From Nostoc sp. T09 (GTDB taxonomy: Bacteria; Cyanobacteriota; Cyanobacteriia; Cyanobacteriales; Nostocaceae): a DNA stretch of 64,000 nt. The stretch is from the NCBI RefSeq assembly GCF_002154695.1, contig NZ_MTAV01000135.1, positions 24,536-88,535 on the forward strand. The letters are read 5' to 3'. The notes below the pieces were generated by a model that worked only from the letters and a program-made list of their open reading frames with translations, ran no database searches and had not been told where the DNA came from. Every line of letters begins with the position of its first letter. Position 1 is the first letter of the stretch. Shown in pieces: positions 36,617 to 46,596 of this stretch. A program made the translations under genes and the position numbers.

Positions 36617-38890
36617 TTAAGTAATTACGGTAATTGGCTGTGTCTGAACCACTTGTGGCTTGATACTCCCAATAATGCTGCATTGCTTATATCCCAAAGC
36701 TTGAAGTGCAGCTAAACAACTATTAGCTTGTGCTTTTGGAATAGCAGCTAATAAACCGCCAGATGTTTGTGGGTCAAATAACAAGGGATACTTGGGCTGA
36801 GACTCAACTGCCATTAGATTATGAATATAACTTGATGCTTGTAAATTATCTGAATGCAGGGAGCTAAAAATTCCTGCTTCTAATGTGTTGGTTGCGCCAG
36901 TTAATACTGGTATAGCGTCAAGTTGTAATTCCACTGCAACACCAGATGCTTGCACCATTTCCATCAAGTGACCTAATAAACCAAAGCCTGTGACATCAGT
37001 ACAAGCTGTTACTCCATGTTGCAATAAACATATAGCAGCAGCTTGATTTGACAACAGCATTGACTCAACAGCGCCATCAATCCAACGACCTTTAGCTTGG
37101 CGACGCATATCAGCAGCAAATAAAGTTCCGGTTCCCAGTGCTTTGGTTAAAATCAGGACTTGTCCGGGTTGCATACCGCCTTTACGCAACAACTTGTGGG
37201 GATTGACAACACCGTTGCAAGTTAAGCCAAAAGCTAGTTCTGTACCTTCACTGGTATGTCCGCCAATCAGAGGTGCGCCTGCTTGATTAACTACTTTGAC
37301 AGCACCCGATAATAATTGGTAGAGAGTTTCGCTGACTTTCTCTGGTGCAGCGTAGGGAATAGAAGCGATCGCTAATGTACTATGAGGCACAGCCCCCATT
37401 GCAAAAATATCACTCAAGCAATGATTGGCGCTAATTTGCCCAAAAATATAAGGGTCATTAATTAAAGCCGGAAAATAATCTAGCGTCTGCACCATCAATT
37501 GACCAGTTGATATCTGCACTACTGCTGCATCATCTGGTGCTTCTAAACCAATGATGATATCTTTTCTAACTTCTCTAATAGGCTGTTCTTGCTGAATGCG
37601 GTACAGAACGCTTTGTAAAATGTTACTGCTAACTTTAGAACCACATCCAGCACAACGTATTTGAGTGCTGAGTGAGTGAGGAGTTGAATTTTGAGAATTT
37701 TGCTTCATTTCTGGCAGGTTATGGAAGCGTTCCATAAAGCGGCGGTCAATCCAATCTTTCCAGCGCCACAATAGTTTATGAGGTGGTAAAGTGAATGCAC
37801 CTTTTGTTGCGATCGCCTGTCCATGTCCTGTACCAATTAAACTTAGATATTTTTTTTGTGGTTTGTACGGTTTGAGAGGTTTACCTAATAAATACCTTCG
37901 CAAGTTCTCAAACAAAGGCTTACCTTGTCGCACAGCAAATACCCCAGCTTTTGGACGAGGATGATTGACGATTGTCGCAATGTCACCTGCGGCGAATACA
38001 TGGGGGTGAGTTTGCGATTGTAATGTGTCCTGTACCAAAATAAAGCCTTGCTCATCAGTCCTCAGCCCCGTCTTTTGTAACCACTGAGGTGCAGCTGCTT
38101 GGGTTACCCAAAAAATTTTGTTGCACTCTACTGTCAACCCAGATTCACATTTAATTTGCAATACCTCTTGATTTCCCTTCTGTGTAAGAGGCGCGACTTG
38201 ACAGACAGTTTCTCCTAAATGTAGTTTTATACCCTGGTTCATGAGAATTTGCTTAACTTGCTGCCCCACTGATGGATGATGCTTGGGCATCAGTTGGCGA
38301 TCGCGCTGGAATAAATGAATTTCCCAAGCCCCTGAATTCTGTAAAATTTGCTGTAAGTGTGCTTGCATTGACAGCGCCAATTCTACACCGCCTGTACCAC
38401 CACCTGCGATCGCAATGCTAATCGGTTCTTGAGGATTTTCTCTTACAGTTTTCAATAATTGATACCAATGTTGCAGTAATTTTGACACTGGTTTTGCTGG
38501 AATTACATATTCTGCCGCCTCTGATACAGATATTGGAGTTGGAGTGCTGCCAATATCAACGGACAGCACATCAAAATCGACAGCAGGACGGTTAGCACAA
38601 ATTACTTTATTATTTTTTAAATCCAGATCAATAACTTGATCAATGTATAACTGTGCTTGGGCAAATTTGGCTAATGGTCGTAAGTCTATATGACATTCAT
38701 CGTGACTGTAAAAACCAGCAATATGTCCTGGCAACATTCCTGAATAAGGTGTATCTGAATTTGTAGTTATCAAGGTCAAACGCACACCAGGCAGAGGTTT
38801 CATACCAAACATCCTCAGCACAATTGCATGGCTGTGACCGCCACCAATCAGTACTAAATCTTTCAATATTGGCTCTTTATCTTGCTGCAT
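36617..38890 (-). CDS. selD: Fused NADH dehydrogenase-like flavoprotein and selenophosphate synthetase
   Basis: 757 residues. The N-terminal half (about 1-375) is a pyridine-nucleotide-disulfide oxidoreductase/Ndh-2-like domain (LVLIGGGHSHAIVLRMFG; IAIAGGGTGGVELAL; HVFAAGDIATI). The C-terminal half is SelD (QIRCAGCGSKVS, then DDAAVVQI, GGHTSEG, TACTDVTGFGLLGH). Cys416 matches the catalytic Cys17 of E. coli SelD; the second Cys of that motif is Ser here (Ser418). SelD makes selenophosphate for selenocysteine or 2-selenouridine tRNA. No other selenium gene is seen nearby. Cyanobacterial Ndh-SelD fusions are known. Confidence 0.9.
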   Translation of the reverse strand: MQQDKEPILKDLVLIGGGHSHAIVLRMFGMKPLPGVRLTLITTNSDTPYSGMLPGHIAGFYSHDECHIDLRPLAKFAQAQLYIDQVIDLDLKNNKVICANRPAVDFDVLSVDIGSTPTPISVSEAAEYVIPAKPVSKLLQHWYQLLKTVRENPQEPISIAIAGGGTGGVELALSMQAHLQQILQNSGAWEIHLFQRDRQLMPKHHPSVGQQVKQILMNQGIKLHLGETVCQVAPLTQKGNQEVLQIKCESGLTVECNKIFWVTQAAAPQWLQKTGLRTDEQGFILVQDTLQSQTHPHVFAAGDIATIVNHPRPKAGVFAVRQGKPLFENLRRYLLGKPLKPYKPQKKYLSLIGTGHGQAIATKGAFTLPPHKLLWRWKDWIDRRFMERFHNLPEMKQNSQNSTPHSLSTQIRCAGCGSKVSSNILQSVLYRIQQEQPIREVRKDIIIGLEAPDDAAVVQISTGQLMVQTLDYFPALINDPYIFGQISANHCLSDIFAMGAVPHSTLAIASIPYAAPEKVSETLYQLLSGAVKVVNQAGAPLIGGHTSEGTELAFGLTCNGVVNPHKLLRKGGMQPGQVLILTKALGTGTLFAADMRRQAKGRWIDGAVESMLLSNQAAAICLLQHGVTACTDVTGFGLLGHLMEMVQASGVAVELQLDAIPVLTGATNTLEAGIFSSLHSDNLQASSYIHNLMAVESQPKYPLLFDPQTSGGLLAAIPKAQANSCLAALQALGYKQCSIIGSIKPQVVQTQPITVIT

Positions 38891-39111
38891 CTGGACACTT
38901 TAGTAAAATGTTGGTTTATCTATTGTGAGCGCATAAGTCACGTCATTAAAATCTTCGTTTATGTGATTTATTTCTCTGACTACTATATATTACTGATTAT
39001 TGCTAAACAAAGTATAAAGAGTACTTGCATTGATTAATGGTATACTTACTTAGTATTTAGATTGGTGTTTTTGTAGTAAGTAACATCTAATTATTAAAAA
39101 TAATTTTGGGT

Positions 39112-39888
39112 ATGTTCAAAGTAGTTACAAGTGCTTACGATACGGCAAAAAATTACATCCCTAGAAAGATAATAATTTTAGAAAAAATCTATCTAGCGAT
39201 ATTTGCTAACCAGAAAAAATTAGAACTTATTCCAAATTATTCTTATACACAAAGCTTGAAACTAGCAATTGAACAGCTTGAACGCCAAAATAGAGAAATC
39301 AATCTGGCTGTATTTGATGATTTAGCCCAAATCGCCCAGAAAGAGCCAAAATTCCATTGGAAAATCATGGAAGCTCTCACAAATTTTGTCCGAAATAATG
39401 TTCCTTATCAGCCTCAAGAAGAAGTTAACGAAAACCCAGCATTAACAATTCGTGCTGATATTCAAGCAGCCCTAACGCTTATCGCCAAAAGAAATGCTCA
39501 ACAAGATATAGAAAGTAACCAACTGGATTTGAGCCGCACAGACATTAGAGGAGCTAACCTCTCTGGGGCAAATTTAGAGCAGACAAACCTTTATCAAACT
39601 AATCTTGCAGGAGCAAACCTTTGTAGTGCCAATCTGCATGGAGCAATCCTCACTGCGGCTAACCTTTCTGGAGCTAACCTCTCTGGCGCTAACCTCAAAG
39701 AGGCAATTTTGAGTGCAGCTAATCTCTCTGGTGCAAACCTTTCTGGAGCTAATTTAAATCGCGCAAGCTTATATAGAGCAAAGCTAGATGGAGCAATTCT
39801 CAATGATGCCATACTCAATGAGGCAAACTTGAGGGAGATAGAATTTTCTGGAGTAAATATACCAAGAACTCAACTTGGTGATGCCTAA
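39112..39888 (+). CDS. Pentapeptide-repeat protein without membrane anchor
   Basis: 258 residues from the ATG at 39112 (a TTG two codons upstream is less likely). N-terminal helical part, then a core related to its two neighbours (EINLAVFDDLAQIAQKEPKF, HWKIMEALTNFVRNN) and IRADIQAALTLIAKRN. Pentapeptides from about residue 145 (LSRTDIRGANLSGANL, LSGANLKEAILSAANL) predict a right-handed beta-helix. Unlike the others it has no transmembrane helices. First gene of a plus-strand paralogue row. Confidence 0.8.
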   Translation: MFKVVTSAYDTAKNYIPRKIIILEKIYLAIFANQKKLELIPNYSYTQSLKLAIEQLERQNREINLAVFDDLAQIAQKEPKFHWKIMEALTNFVRNNVPYQPQEEVNENPALTIRADIQAALTLIAKRNAQQDIESNQLDLSRTDIRGANLSGANLEQTNLYQTNLAGANLCSANLHGAILTAANLSGANLSGANLKEAILSAANLSGANLSGANLNRASLYRAKLDGAILNDAILNEANLREIEFSGVNIPRTQLGDA

Positions 39889-40126
39889 GAAATTTAAAAT
39901 TTTGCCTAAACTTTAAATAAAAACTGAATTAAATCAAGTATTTTAGCTATTAAGTGGTTGCAAAGTAGACGATCGCATAATTGGCCTATTGCTTAATATC
40001 TAACTCCTTAAGTAATAGTAGGATCAATTAAGCCTTATGATACATATACAAATTTTAAGCTAAATGCTATACTCTTAAACCTCAGAATATAAGTAATAAT
40101 CCTGAGTAGTGAGGAATATTTCTGCT

Positions 40127-41569
40127 ATGTCTGCTAAGAAGACAGGCGTACTCTTGAATTGGTTGATAGTGATAACAGTTATATTTGCTCTCTTATTGAC
40201 TGTCATTGTCTTTGCGTTTTCCAATATTCGGGAGTTGTCAATTCCACAACAAATAGAATATGGAATTCAAGCATTAGCGACGACAGCAATAATTTTTTCA
40301 GGATTAGGGTTGATTGCTAATGCTTACTATGGAGCCAAGCGTGCCCAAGCTTTACATAAAAGTGCGATCGCTGCTGAAAAAAATATTGAACTTAGCATCC
40401 AAAATGCCAAACTATCTCAAGATAAGCTAATTGCAGAACGGTTTATGACAGCAATTGCACAGCTTGGGCACGAGAAGACTGAAACCCGCACAGGTGCAAT
40501 TTATGCTTTAGAAAGAGTCGCGCAGGAATTTCCCGAAGAACACTGGACAATCATGGAAATTCTCACTGCTTTTGTGCGTGAGAATACCCCTATCTATGAA
40601 GGTAAAGCAAGGCAAGAAGATGTAGCACCCATAGATTTGCGTACACAGCAGTTAGATCGGAATTTCCATGAAGAATCACCAAAAATTCGTACAGATATTC
40701 AAGTAGCTCTGACAGTTATCGGTAGGCGTAATTATCTGGAAGACAAGGTAAATCAGAAACTAGATTTACGCAATATAGATATTAAACGGGCAGACTTGCT
40801 AGGAGCTAACTTAGAAGGAATGGATTTGCGAGGCTCTGACCTGTGTGGTGCAGATTTGCGTGGAGCTGCTTTAGCAGGTACAGACCTGAGTGGTGCCAAG
40901 CTCTCAGGGACTATTCTTTATGAAGCCAATTTACTCAAAGCAAACCTGCGTGGAGCCGACCTGCAAGGGGCAAATCTTAATCGAGCCAATTTGTCTGCGG
41001 CTAACCTGCGGGGAGCTAACCTTACAGGAGCGAGTCTGCGTGTAGCTAACTTGCAAGGGGCAAATCTTTATAAAGCCAACTTACAACAAGCAACCTTAAA
41101 AGTTGCCAACCTTTCTGGAGCGAAGTTATTTCTCGCTAACTTGCAAGGAGCAAAGCTTGGTAAAGCTAACTTATACCTTACAGGTCTGATTGGAGCTAAC
41201 CTACAAGGAGCTAACTTAAATGGAGCCAACCTACAAGGGGCTAACTTGAACGCAGCTAAACTCCAGCAGACAGAAATATTTTTTGCCAACCTCTCCGAAG
41301 CCAGCCTAGCGGAAGCTGATTTGCATCGAGCAAACCTTATAGGAGCAAATCTTTCTAGAGCAATCCTCTATGAAGCCAACCTCCACGGGGCAAATCTGAT
41401 GGGAGCTAACTTCTTTGGGACAAATCTCTGTGATGTCAATTTAGAAGGGGCAATTTTGACAGGTGCTAAAAATTTAGAATTACAACAAATTACAGCAGCA
41501 GTTGGCGATCGCACAACTCGTCTACCCGATTATGTCGAAACCCCAATTCACTGGCGGCAACCTGGTTAA
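40127..41569 (+). CDS. Membrane pentapeptide-repeat protein
   Basis: 480 residues; the ATG at 40127 matches the paralogues' start (a GTG at 40109 is in frame but lacks support). Two transmembrane helices (about 8-30 and 45-65), then the conserved linker module ERFMTAIAQLGHEKTETRTG, AIYALERVAQEFPEEHWTIM, EILTAFVREN, IRTDIQVALTVIGRRNYL. From about 205 to 450 runs a long A(D/N)LxG pentapeptide beta-helix of some 45 to 50 units, ending with GDRTTRLPDYVETPIHW. Predicted membrane protein with a large soluble helix. Same layout as 42217; related pseudogene at 41685. Confidence 0.88.
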   Translation: MSAKKTGVLLNWLIVITVIFALLLTVIVFAFSNIRELSIPQQIEYGIQALATTAIIFSGLGLIANAYYGAKRAQALHKSAIAAEKNIELSIQNAKLSQDKLIAERFMTAIAQLGHEKTETRTGAIYALERVAQEFPEEHWTIMEILTAFVRENTPIYEGKARQEDVAPIDLRTQQLDRNFHEESPKIRTDIQVALTVIGRRNYLEDKVNQKLDLRNIDIKRADLLGANLEGMDLRGSDLCGADLRGAALAGTDLSGAKLSGTILYEANLLKANLRGADLQGANLNRANLSAANLRGANLTGASLRVANLQGANLYKANLQQATLKVANLSGAKLFLANLQGAKLGKANLYLTGLIGANLQGANLNGANLQGANLNAAKLQQTEIFFANLSEASLAEADLHRANLIGANLSRAILYEANLHGANLMGANFFGTNLCDVNLEGAILTGAKNLELQQITAAVGDRTTRLPDYVETPIHWRQPG

Positions 41570-41684
41570 CGTAACTCCGCATCAATTAGTTATCAGGATG
41601 CATCTTGCCATTTGCAAACAAAAGGTATACTTTATACTGAACTTCCCCGTAGTAATTGGGAACTTCAAAAATAATCTTAAATAT

Positions 41685-41997
41685 ATGTCTGATAACAATA
41701 CAGACACTCTTAAAGGTTGGTTGATAATTTTAGCAGTTATATTTATTCTATTTTTAGCGGCTGTTGTATTTATATTTTTATTTTCTGATTTTGCATTTTT
41801 CAATACTCAAGGGTTATCAATAAAGCAAAGGTTAGATTATAGAACTAAAGCTTTAACACGTTCCTAGATAGATGCTCTCTACAAGCAGCAAACCTTCAGG
41901 GCGATAAAAATCAACATCACAGCAGATTCAATTAGCAATAGGCGATCGCACAACTCGTCTAGCAGATGATATACAAGCCCCATCGCATTGGCGATAG
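41685..41997 (+). pseudogene. Remnant of a fourth membrane pentapeptide protein (internal deletion)
   Basis: From the ATG at 41685 the frame encodes MSDNNTDTLKGWLIILAV and a second hydrophobic part, matching the start of 40127, and stops at 41867. Downstream, one pentapeptide remnant (LQAANLQG, about 41880) and then a different frame with LAIGDRTTRLADDIQAPSHW (about 41938-41994) and TAG match the family's C-terminal tail. The whole middle is missing and the frame is broken. A terminator-like hairpin follows at 42037. Confidence 0.75.
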
Positions 41998-42036
41998 TTC
42001 TGCATACTATTGATCAGCAAACACTCAATACTAACT

Positions 42037-42064
42037 CCTTTCTGTGGAAAGGGGTTTTATTTTG
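42037..42064 (+). terminator. Terminator-like hairpin after the pentapeptide remnant
   Basis: CCTTTC-TGTG-GAAAGG (42037-42052) followed by GGTTTTATTTT, an intrinsic-terminator layout on the plus strand. Confidence 0.65.
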
Positions 42065-42216
42065 CAAAATTATAGTAGTTACTGTTATTTGTAAGTAAAT
42101 CTATATAGATTTTTTTGACAACAAATTGATTAGTTAATTAAGTCCGTGTTTTTACTGTACTAAAAGAGAACTACAAATAATAGTATAGATAAGCTAAATT
42201 ACATAAGGAGTCAGAG

Positions 42217-43581
42217 ATGAAGACTAATTATATGTCTTTATTCAAGACAGATGGACTCACTAGTTTCTTCATATATATAACAGCTATATTTAGCTTTTCT
42301 TTTAGTTTAAATTATTTCTTATTTTTTAATTTTCCCTTGCTGTCAAATCATCAAAAAATTGCAGCTATCACTCAAGTAATAACATTAATTGCTATATTTT
42401 CTTGGGTAATAGCAATCAGTATCAATGCCTACTATACCTCTAAACTCTCTCTAGCAATGGATCGAATTGAAATAGCACAAATTTTCTCGGATGTTATGGA
42501 GCATGATAAAAAAATAGAAATTGATATCAAATATACAGAGCAAAAAACAGAAAATTTAGTTACAGAAAGGTTTTATCAAGCTATCGAACATCTAGGCAAT
42601 GAAAAAATAGAAACACGGTTTGCTGCGATATATGCACTAGAAAGAATTGCCAGAGATTGCCCCAAAAATCATTGGACAATTATGGAAATCCTTGCTGCTT
42701 TTATTAGAGAAAATGCCTCTACACAGGATAAAGGCGAGGATAATTTACCAGAAAAAATTCCTACAGATATTCAAACAGCCCTGACCGTAATTGGCAGACG
42801 CAATACACTGCATGATTTGGCAAATAAAAAATTAGATTTACGCGATATAGATATCAGTGGCGCTGATCTGATGGAAGCCAATCTTGCTGGAGCCATTTTA
42901 ATTGGAGCCAATTTACAATGGGTAAACTTGATAGGAGCTAATCTATCTGAGGCAAACTTAACAGAAACAAATCTCTGTGGGGCAGTTCTTTATGAAGCAA
43001 ACTTGCAAAAAGCGATACTCCCAGAAGCTAATCTGCAAGAAGCTGTTTTGAGAAAAGTTAATTTATCTAAAGCAGTACTGTATGAAGCTGACTTGCAAGG
43101 TGCAATTCTTTATGATGCCAACTTACAAGGAGCGAGCCTTTATAACGCTAATTTAGAAGAAGCTATTCTTTGCGACACTAATTTAGAAGGAGCAAATTTA
43201 GAGGGAAGCAACCTATTAGGAGCAAACCTGATTGGTAGTAACTTGCAAGGTGCAAAACTGATTGGAGCTAACTTAGAAGGTGTATTATTCAGCACAGCTA
43301 ACCTACAGCAAGCTAACCTCTATGAAGCTAATTTAGAGCAAGCAAATTTCTATGAAGCTAACCTACAAGATGCAATCCTAACAGGTACTAACTTAAATCA
43401 GGCAATTCTTCAAAAAGCTAGAATTTTTGGAGCCGATATGACTAGATGTGAAAACTTAGAATCACAGCAGCTTGAATTAGCGTTTGGCGATCGCACAACT
43501 CTTCTGCCAGCAAATCTTGAAATACCTGAACATTGGTGCCAACACATAGCTGATCTTTCAGTCTCAGAAGCCGAAACTTGA
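42217..43581 (+). CDS. Membrane pentapeptide-repeat protein, paralogue of 40127
   Basis: 454 residues; AAGGAG about 8 bases before the ATG supports this start. Two transmembrane helices (about 13-35 and 47-69). The same linker module: TERFYQAIEHLGNEKIETRF, AAIYALERIARDCPKNHWTI, MEILAAFIREN, then TDIQTALTVIGRRNTL. Pentapeptides run from about 208 to 415 (LSEANLTETNLCGAVLYEAN), with the tail FGDRTTLLPANLEIPEHWC. Function unknown; pentapeptide helices can be DNA mimics, but the membrane anchor and Asn/Glu-rich face make another role likely. Confidence 0.88.
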   Translation: MKTNYMSLFKTDGLTSFFIYITAIFSFSFSLNYFLFFNFPLLSNHQKIAAITQVITLIAIFSWVIAISINAYYTSKLSLAMDRIEIAQIFSDVMEHDKKIEIDIKYTEQKTENLVTERFYQAIEHLGNEKIETRFAAIYALERIARDCPKNHWTIMEILAAFIRENASTQDKGEDNLPEKIPTDIQTALTVIGRRNTLHDLANKKLDLRDIDISGADLMEANLAGAILIGANLQWVNLIGANLSEANLTETNLCGAVLYEANLQKAILPEANLQEAVLRKVNLSKAVLYEADLQGAILYDANLQGASLYNANLEEAILCDTNLEGANLEGSNLLGANLIGSNLQGAKLIGANLEGVLFSTANLQQANLYEANLEQANFYEANLQDAILTGTNLNQAILQKARIFGADMTRCENLESQQLELAFGDRTTLLPANLEIPEHWCQHIADLSVSEAET

Positions 43582-43707
43582 ATGTGCTTTTAAAGGAAAT
43601 TCTCCTCTAAGCAAGTAGATAGCAAACGAAGGTATATTGCTGATTTCACAGGCTGACTTGTACATTCCTTTTAGAGGAATTACAGTAGGGTAGCGCTACA
43701 CTTGCCA

Positions 43708-43977
43708 TCAGAAGGAAGGATCGTGTTTATAGTCCCAACACTTATGATTACGCCAGGTTCTATTACTGTTTTCACATTGAAATTGGTCGTCTATGCCTGG
43801 AATTGAAGTCGGATAGCGATTAGTAAAAATTGAATTTCCATCGATATAGGAGAATAGTACAAGGGCAGTATTAAAGCCACAAGCCAGTACTATGATGGCA
43901 AATACAATTAATAAAAGAAGTTTGCGAATTTTTTTGAAATAAAACTGGCTTTTTTCCCCATCTGAGCGCTCGTACAT
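43708..43977 (-). CDS. Small membrane/exported hypothetical protein
   Basis: 89 residues from the ATG at 43977 (a TTG at 44010 would add 11). One transmembrane segment (residues about 18-40) is followed by an extracytoplasmic tail with two Cys (QCENSNRTWRNHKCWDY) that could form a disulphide. No family recognised. It converges with the pentapeptide gene at 42217. Coding call from length, membrane helix and Cys pair only. Confidence 0.5.
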   Translation of the reverse strand: MYERSDGEKSQFYFKKIRKLLLLIVFAIIVLACGFNTALVLFSYIDGNSIFTNRYPTSIPGIDDQFQCENSNRTWRNHKCWDYKHDPSF

Positions 43978-44010
43978 AACTATTTTCGATTTTCTAAATA
44001 GCAGCAACAA

Positions 44011-44350
44011 ACAGTACTATAAAATTCAAATGCTAGAAAAACGATAAGTCAGTCTTTGTATCTTTATAATCGGTAAGCTTTTGTCAGTAAATTTATCAAT
44101 TTAAAAATAATGAGATTGCAATTAATTATTTCCTCTGGTCATTGTGCCACGTAATTGTCTATGAAAATCATGAATTAATCTTTATATTTATTCAAAAAAA
44201 TATCTAAAATTTTTAATTAAGCTTTGTATATAAACTCTTTAGCAAATATTTTGTTATTTTAATTAAAGAATATGTAGTTTTTAGATATAGATAACTTAAA
44301 TTTAAGGTACACTACCCTCGGAGATCGCGAATATTCCAGGGTATGATCGC
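44011..44350. other. AT-rich intergenic region, 340 bases
   Basis: Lies between the small membrane protein (minus) and GST (plus). Very AT-rich, no repeat or gene recognised. Promoters for both genes are expected. Confidence 0.4.
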
Positions 44351-44953
44351 ATGATTGACTTATATACCTTCACCACACCTAACGGGCGTAAAGCTTCCAT
44401 TATGTTGGAAGAAGTAGAATTGCCTTATAATGTCCACAAAATCGACATCACAAAACAAGAGCAATTTGCACCCGAATATATAGCAATTAATCCGAATAGT
44501 AAAATTCCAGCGATTGTTGACCAAGAAACCGATATCAAAGTTTTTGAATCCGGTGCTATTCTCATTTACTTAGCAGAAAAAACAGCTAAATTACTACCAA
44601 CTGACAAAAAAGACCGCTTTCAAGTGTTGGAGTGGCTAATGTTCCAAATGGCGGGTGTAGGGCCAATGTTTGGACAACTCAATCACTTTAAAAGGTTCGC
44701 ACCAGAAAAGATTCCCTATGCCATTGAACGTTATGAAAAGGAAACCCTACGAATTTATAGCGTTTTGGATCAACAATTGGCAAACAATGAATTTATCTGC
44801 GGTGACTATTCGATTGCAGATGTTGCAACTTATCCTTGGATGGCAATTTATCAAATGCAAGGTTTAACCTTAGACAATCATCCAAATCTTAAAAGGTGGG
44901 TTGAAACTGTAGGACAGCGTCCAGCCGTGCAACGTGGAATGCTCGTGCCTTAA
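44351..44953 (+). CDS. Glutathione S-transferase, Nu/YfcG-like
   Basis: 200 residues. Thioredoxin-like N-terminal domain with LYTFTTPNGRKASIMLEEV (the Thr/Asn-rich active site of YfcG/YghU types) and the cis-Pro stretch NPNSKIPAIVDQE, FESGAILIYLAEKT for the glutathione gamma-Glu site. All-helical C-terminal domain with CGDYSIADVATYPWM. Likely a glutathione-dependent disulphide reductase or detoxifying enzyme in the cytosol. Stands alone. Confidence 0.92.
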   Translation: MIDLYTFTTPNGRKASIMLEEVELPYNVHKIDITKQEQFAPEYIAINPNSKIPAIVDQETDIKVFESGAILIYLAEKTAKLLPTDKKDRFQVLEWLMFQMAGVGPMFGQLNHFKRFAPEKIPYAIERYEKETLRIYSVLDQQLANNEFICGDYSIADVATYPWMAIYQMQGLTLDNHPNLKRWVETVGQRPAVQRGMLVP

Positions 44954-45131
44954 GCAGAATAGAAGATAAGGGAGATAAATACTATTATTTAATCTCCCAA
45001 CCCAAATTAACCTAATATTCTGATTAATTTAAATAACCTTGAATTATAAAATGTCAAAATGTTTTGACTACAGATGCGATCGCTAATCTAAATTACTGAG
45101 ATATAGGTAGAGTACCTTGTAGTATCAAAAA

Positions 45132-46031
45132 TTATTTTTTCTTGGCAATAACGCTTTGGTCTTTATCTTCCATTTGTAACAGTTCAGGAATAGTTACAAA
45201 GCGGTAACCTTCCTTGCGAAATTTGGCAATAATTTCTGGTAAAGCTTGCACAGTTCTTGAGCGATTACCTCCGCCATCATGCATCAGCACAATACCACCA
45301 GGCTTAGACTTCCTGAACACATTATTGATTAACCTTGGTACAGCAGGACGTGAGTAATCTACAGAGTCAGATGACCATAGAATAATAGCGTATTTACTAT
45401 TTCTAGCGTAATCAGCCACTCCATTGTGCATAAATCCCCCTGGTGGGCGAAATAAATTTGTTTTAACTCCGGTAATCTGATTAATTAAGTCTGCTGTGTG
45501 GTCAATTTCATAAGCTGCTGTCTGTGGATTCATGAATTGATACCAATGATGCCAAGTATGATTGCCAATTACGTGACCTTCGGCATTTTCTCGTTTCAAT
45601 AAGTTTGGATAATTTTTTACGTTCTGCCCAATAACAAAAAATGTAGCTTTGATATTATTTTTTTTGAGAATATTTAGCACTTGAGTGGTACTTTCAGGCC
45701 AAGGACCATCATCAAATGTGAGAGCAATTACTTTCTCAGATGAAGTGAGTTTTGCCGCCTCAATTGTTGCTCTTTGAAAACGTGATGGTACAACATAAGA
45801 TAAGCCCTTTACTTGTGCTTGTTGCTGTAAAATTGTGAGCATTGTCTCCTTGAATTCCTCAAGACGCTGCTGAATTCCGTCGGAGTCAGCTGTATCATGA
45901 TGTTGTCTACTCTGTGCTGCTGAAAGTTTTGGTTTGATAAGTGTTAGCAAACCAAAACTAAAACTAACGATCAATATAAGCAGCGTAATTAATATTTTTT
46001 GTGAATAGAGAAAAGATTTATTTTTTTGCAT
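45132..46031 (-). CDS. Secreted polysaccharide deacetylase (NodB/CE4)
   Basis: 299 residues. Signal anchor near 12-32 (ILITLLILIVSFSFGLLTLI). NodB motifs: TFDDGPWPEST (metal-binding Asp-Asp), GHVIGNHTWHHW (His-x3-His), LFRPPGGF, LWSSDSVDY and IVLMHDGGGN. Acts on peptidoglycan or other N-acetylated sugars outside the membrane. The central region begins about residue 95, leaving a linker. Stands alone, followed by an AT-rich tail with no clear terminator. Confidence 0.92.
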   Translation of the reverse strand: MQKNKSFLYSQKILITLLILIVSFSFGLLTLIKPKLSAAQSRQHHDTADSDGIQQRLEEFKETMLTILQQQAQVKGLSYVVPSRFQRATIEAAKLTSSEKVIALTFDDGPWPESTTQVLNILKKNNIKATFFVIGQNVKNYPNLLKRENAEGHVIGNHTWHHWYQFMNPQTAAYEIDHTADLINQITGVKTNLFRPPGGFMHNGVADYARNSKYAIILWSSDSVDYSRPAVPRLINNVFRKSKPGGIVLMHDGGGNRSRTVQALPEIIAKFRKEGYRFVTIPELLQMEDKDQSVIAKKK

Positions 46032-46596
46032 TTATATCTCCATAAATAGTCATCTATATTTTGAGCATTTTTTTCACTTTTATCAGCCTTGGCTGACAAG
46101 CCATAGGATAATTGGTGTGCTTGTTTCAAATGTAGACACCTGACTTTGAAAACCTACCTTACTCAAGAGACCAGCTAATATCTATAAATAAAACTTTCAT
46201 CTGAAAATTTGTGGAACATGGGGTGTATAAGTTATTTATTTATCTGTAAAAGCCAGGTACAGGCACCTTATTAAAAGGAATAAATTTAGATAGGTTAAAT
46301 ATTGCACGTCTTATTGACGAAGTTATCACAAACTTATGGCGAAGATATGACCTAATTAAGTGACGACGGTATAGGACAGACCTTTTAATAAAACTAGCGA
46401 TCGCCTTTAAAACTTGGGTAAAATTCTCTTGAGCTTCCCAAGTAGCAAAAAGCTAACTTTCGCATAGGAAAAATTGGTGAAGATAAGGAGGACATTAGGG
46501 AAATCTTGTAGAGGTTTCTTCCTCGCTTTCCCTTGTCCTCCTGGCAACAGAGTTATTCTAAAAAACTACACTTGTTAGATCTCGCATCTTTGCTGC
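46032..46596. other. Intergenic region, 565 bases
   Basis: Between the deacetylase start and the DUF309 stop. It contains the imperfect inverted repeat at 46485-46542 and a few GCGATCGC-type words; no supported gene. Confidence 0.4.
46485..46542. repeat. Imperfect inverted repeat downstream of the ftrC-DUF309 pair
   Basis: AAGGAGGACATTAGGGAAA (46485-46503) pairs with TTTCCCTTGTCCTCCT (46527-46542), with a small bulge. It could serve as a terminator or be a dispersed palindrome. Confidence 0.5.

Noticed and set aside
39594..39818. Repetitive minus-strand frame (RLAPERLAPERL), and the similar one at 41068-41289
   Set aside because: Both are reverse-strand shadows of pentapeptide repeats.
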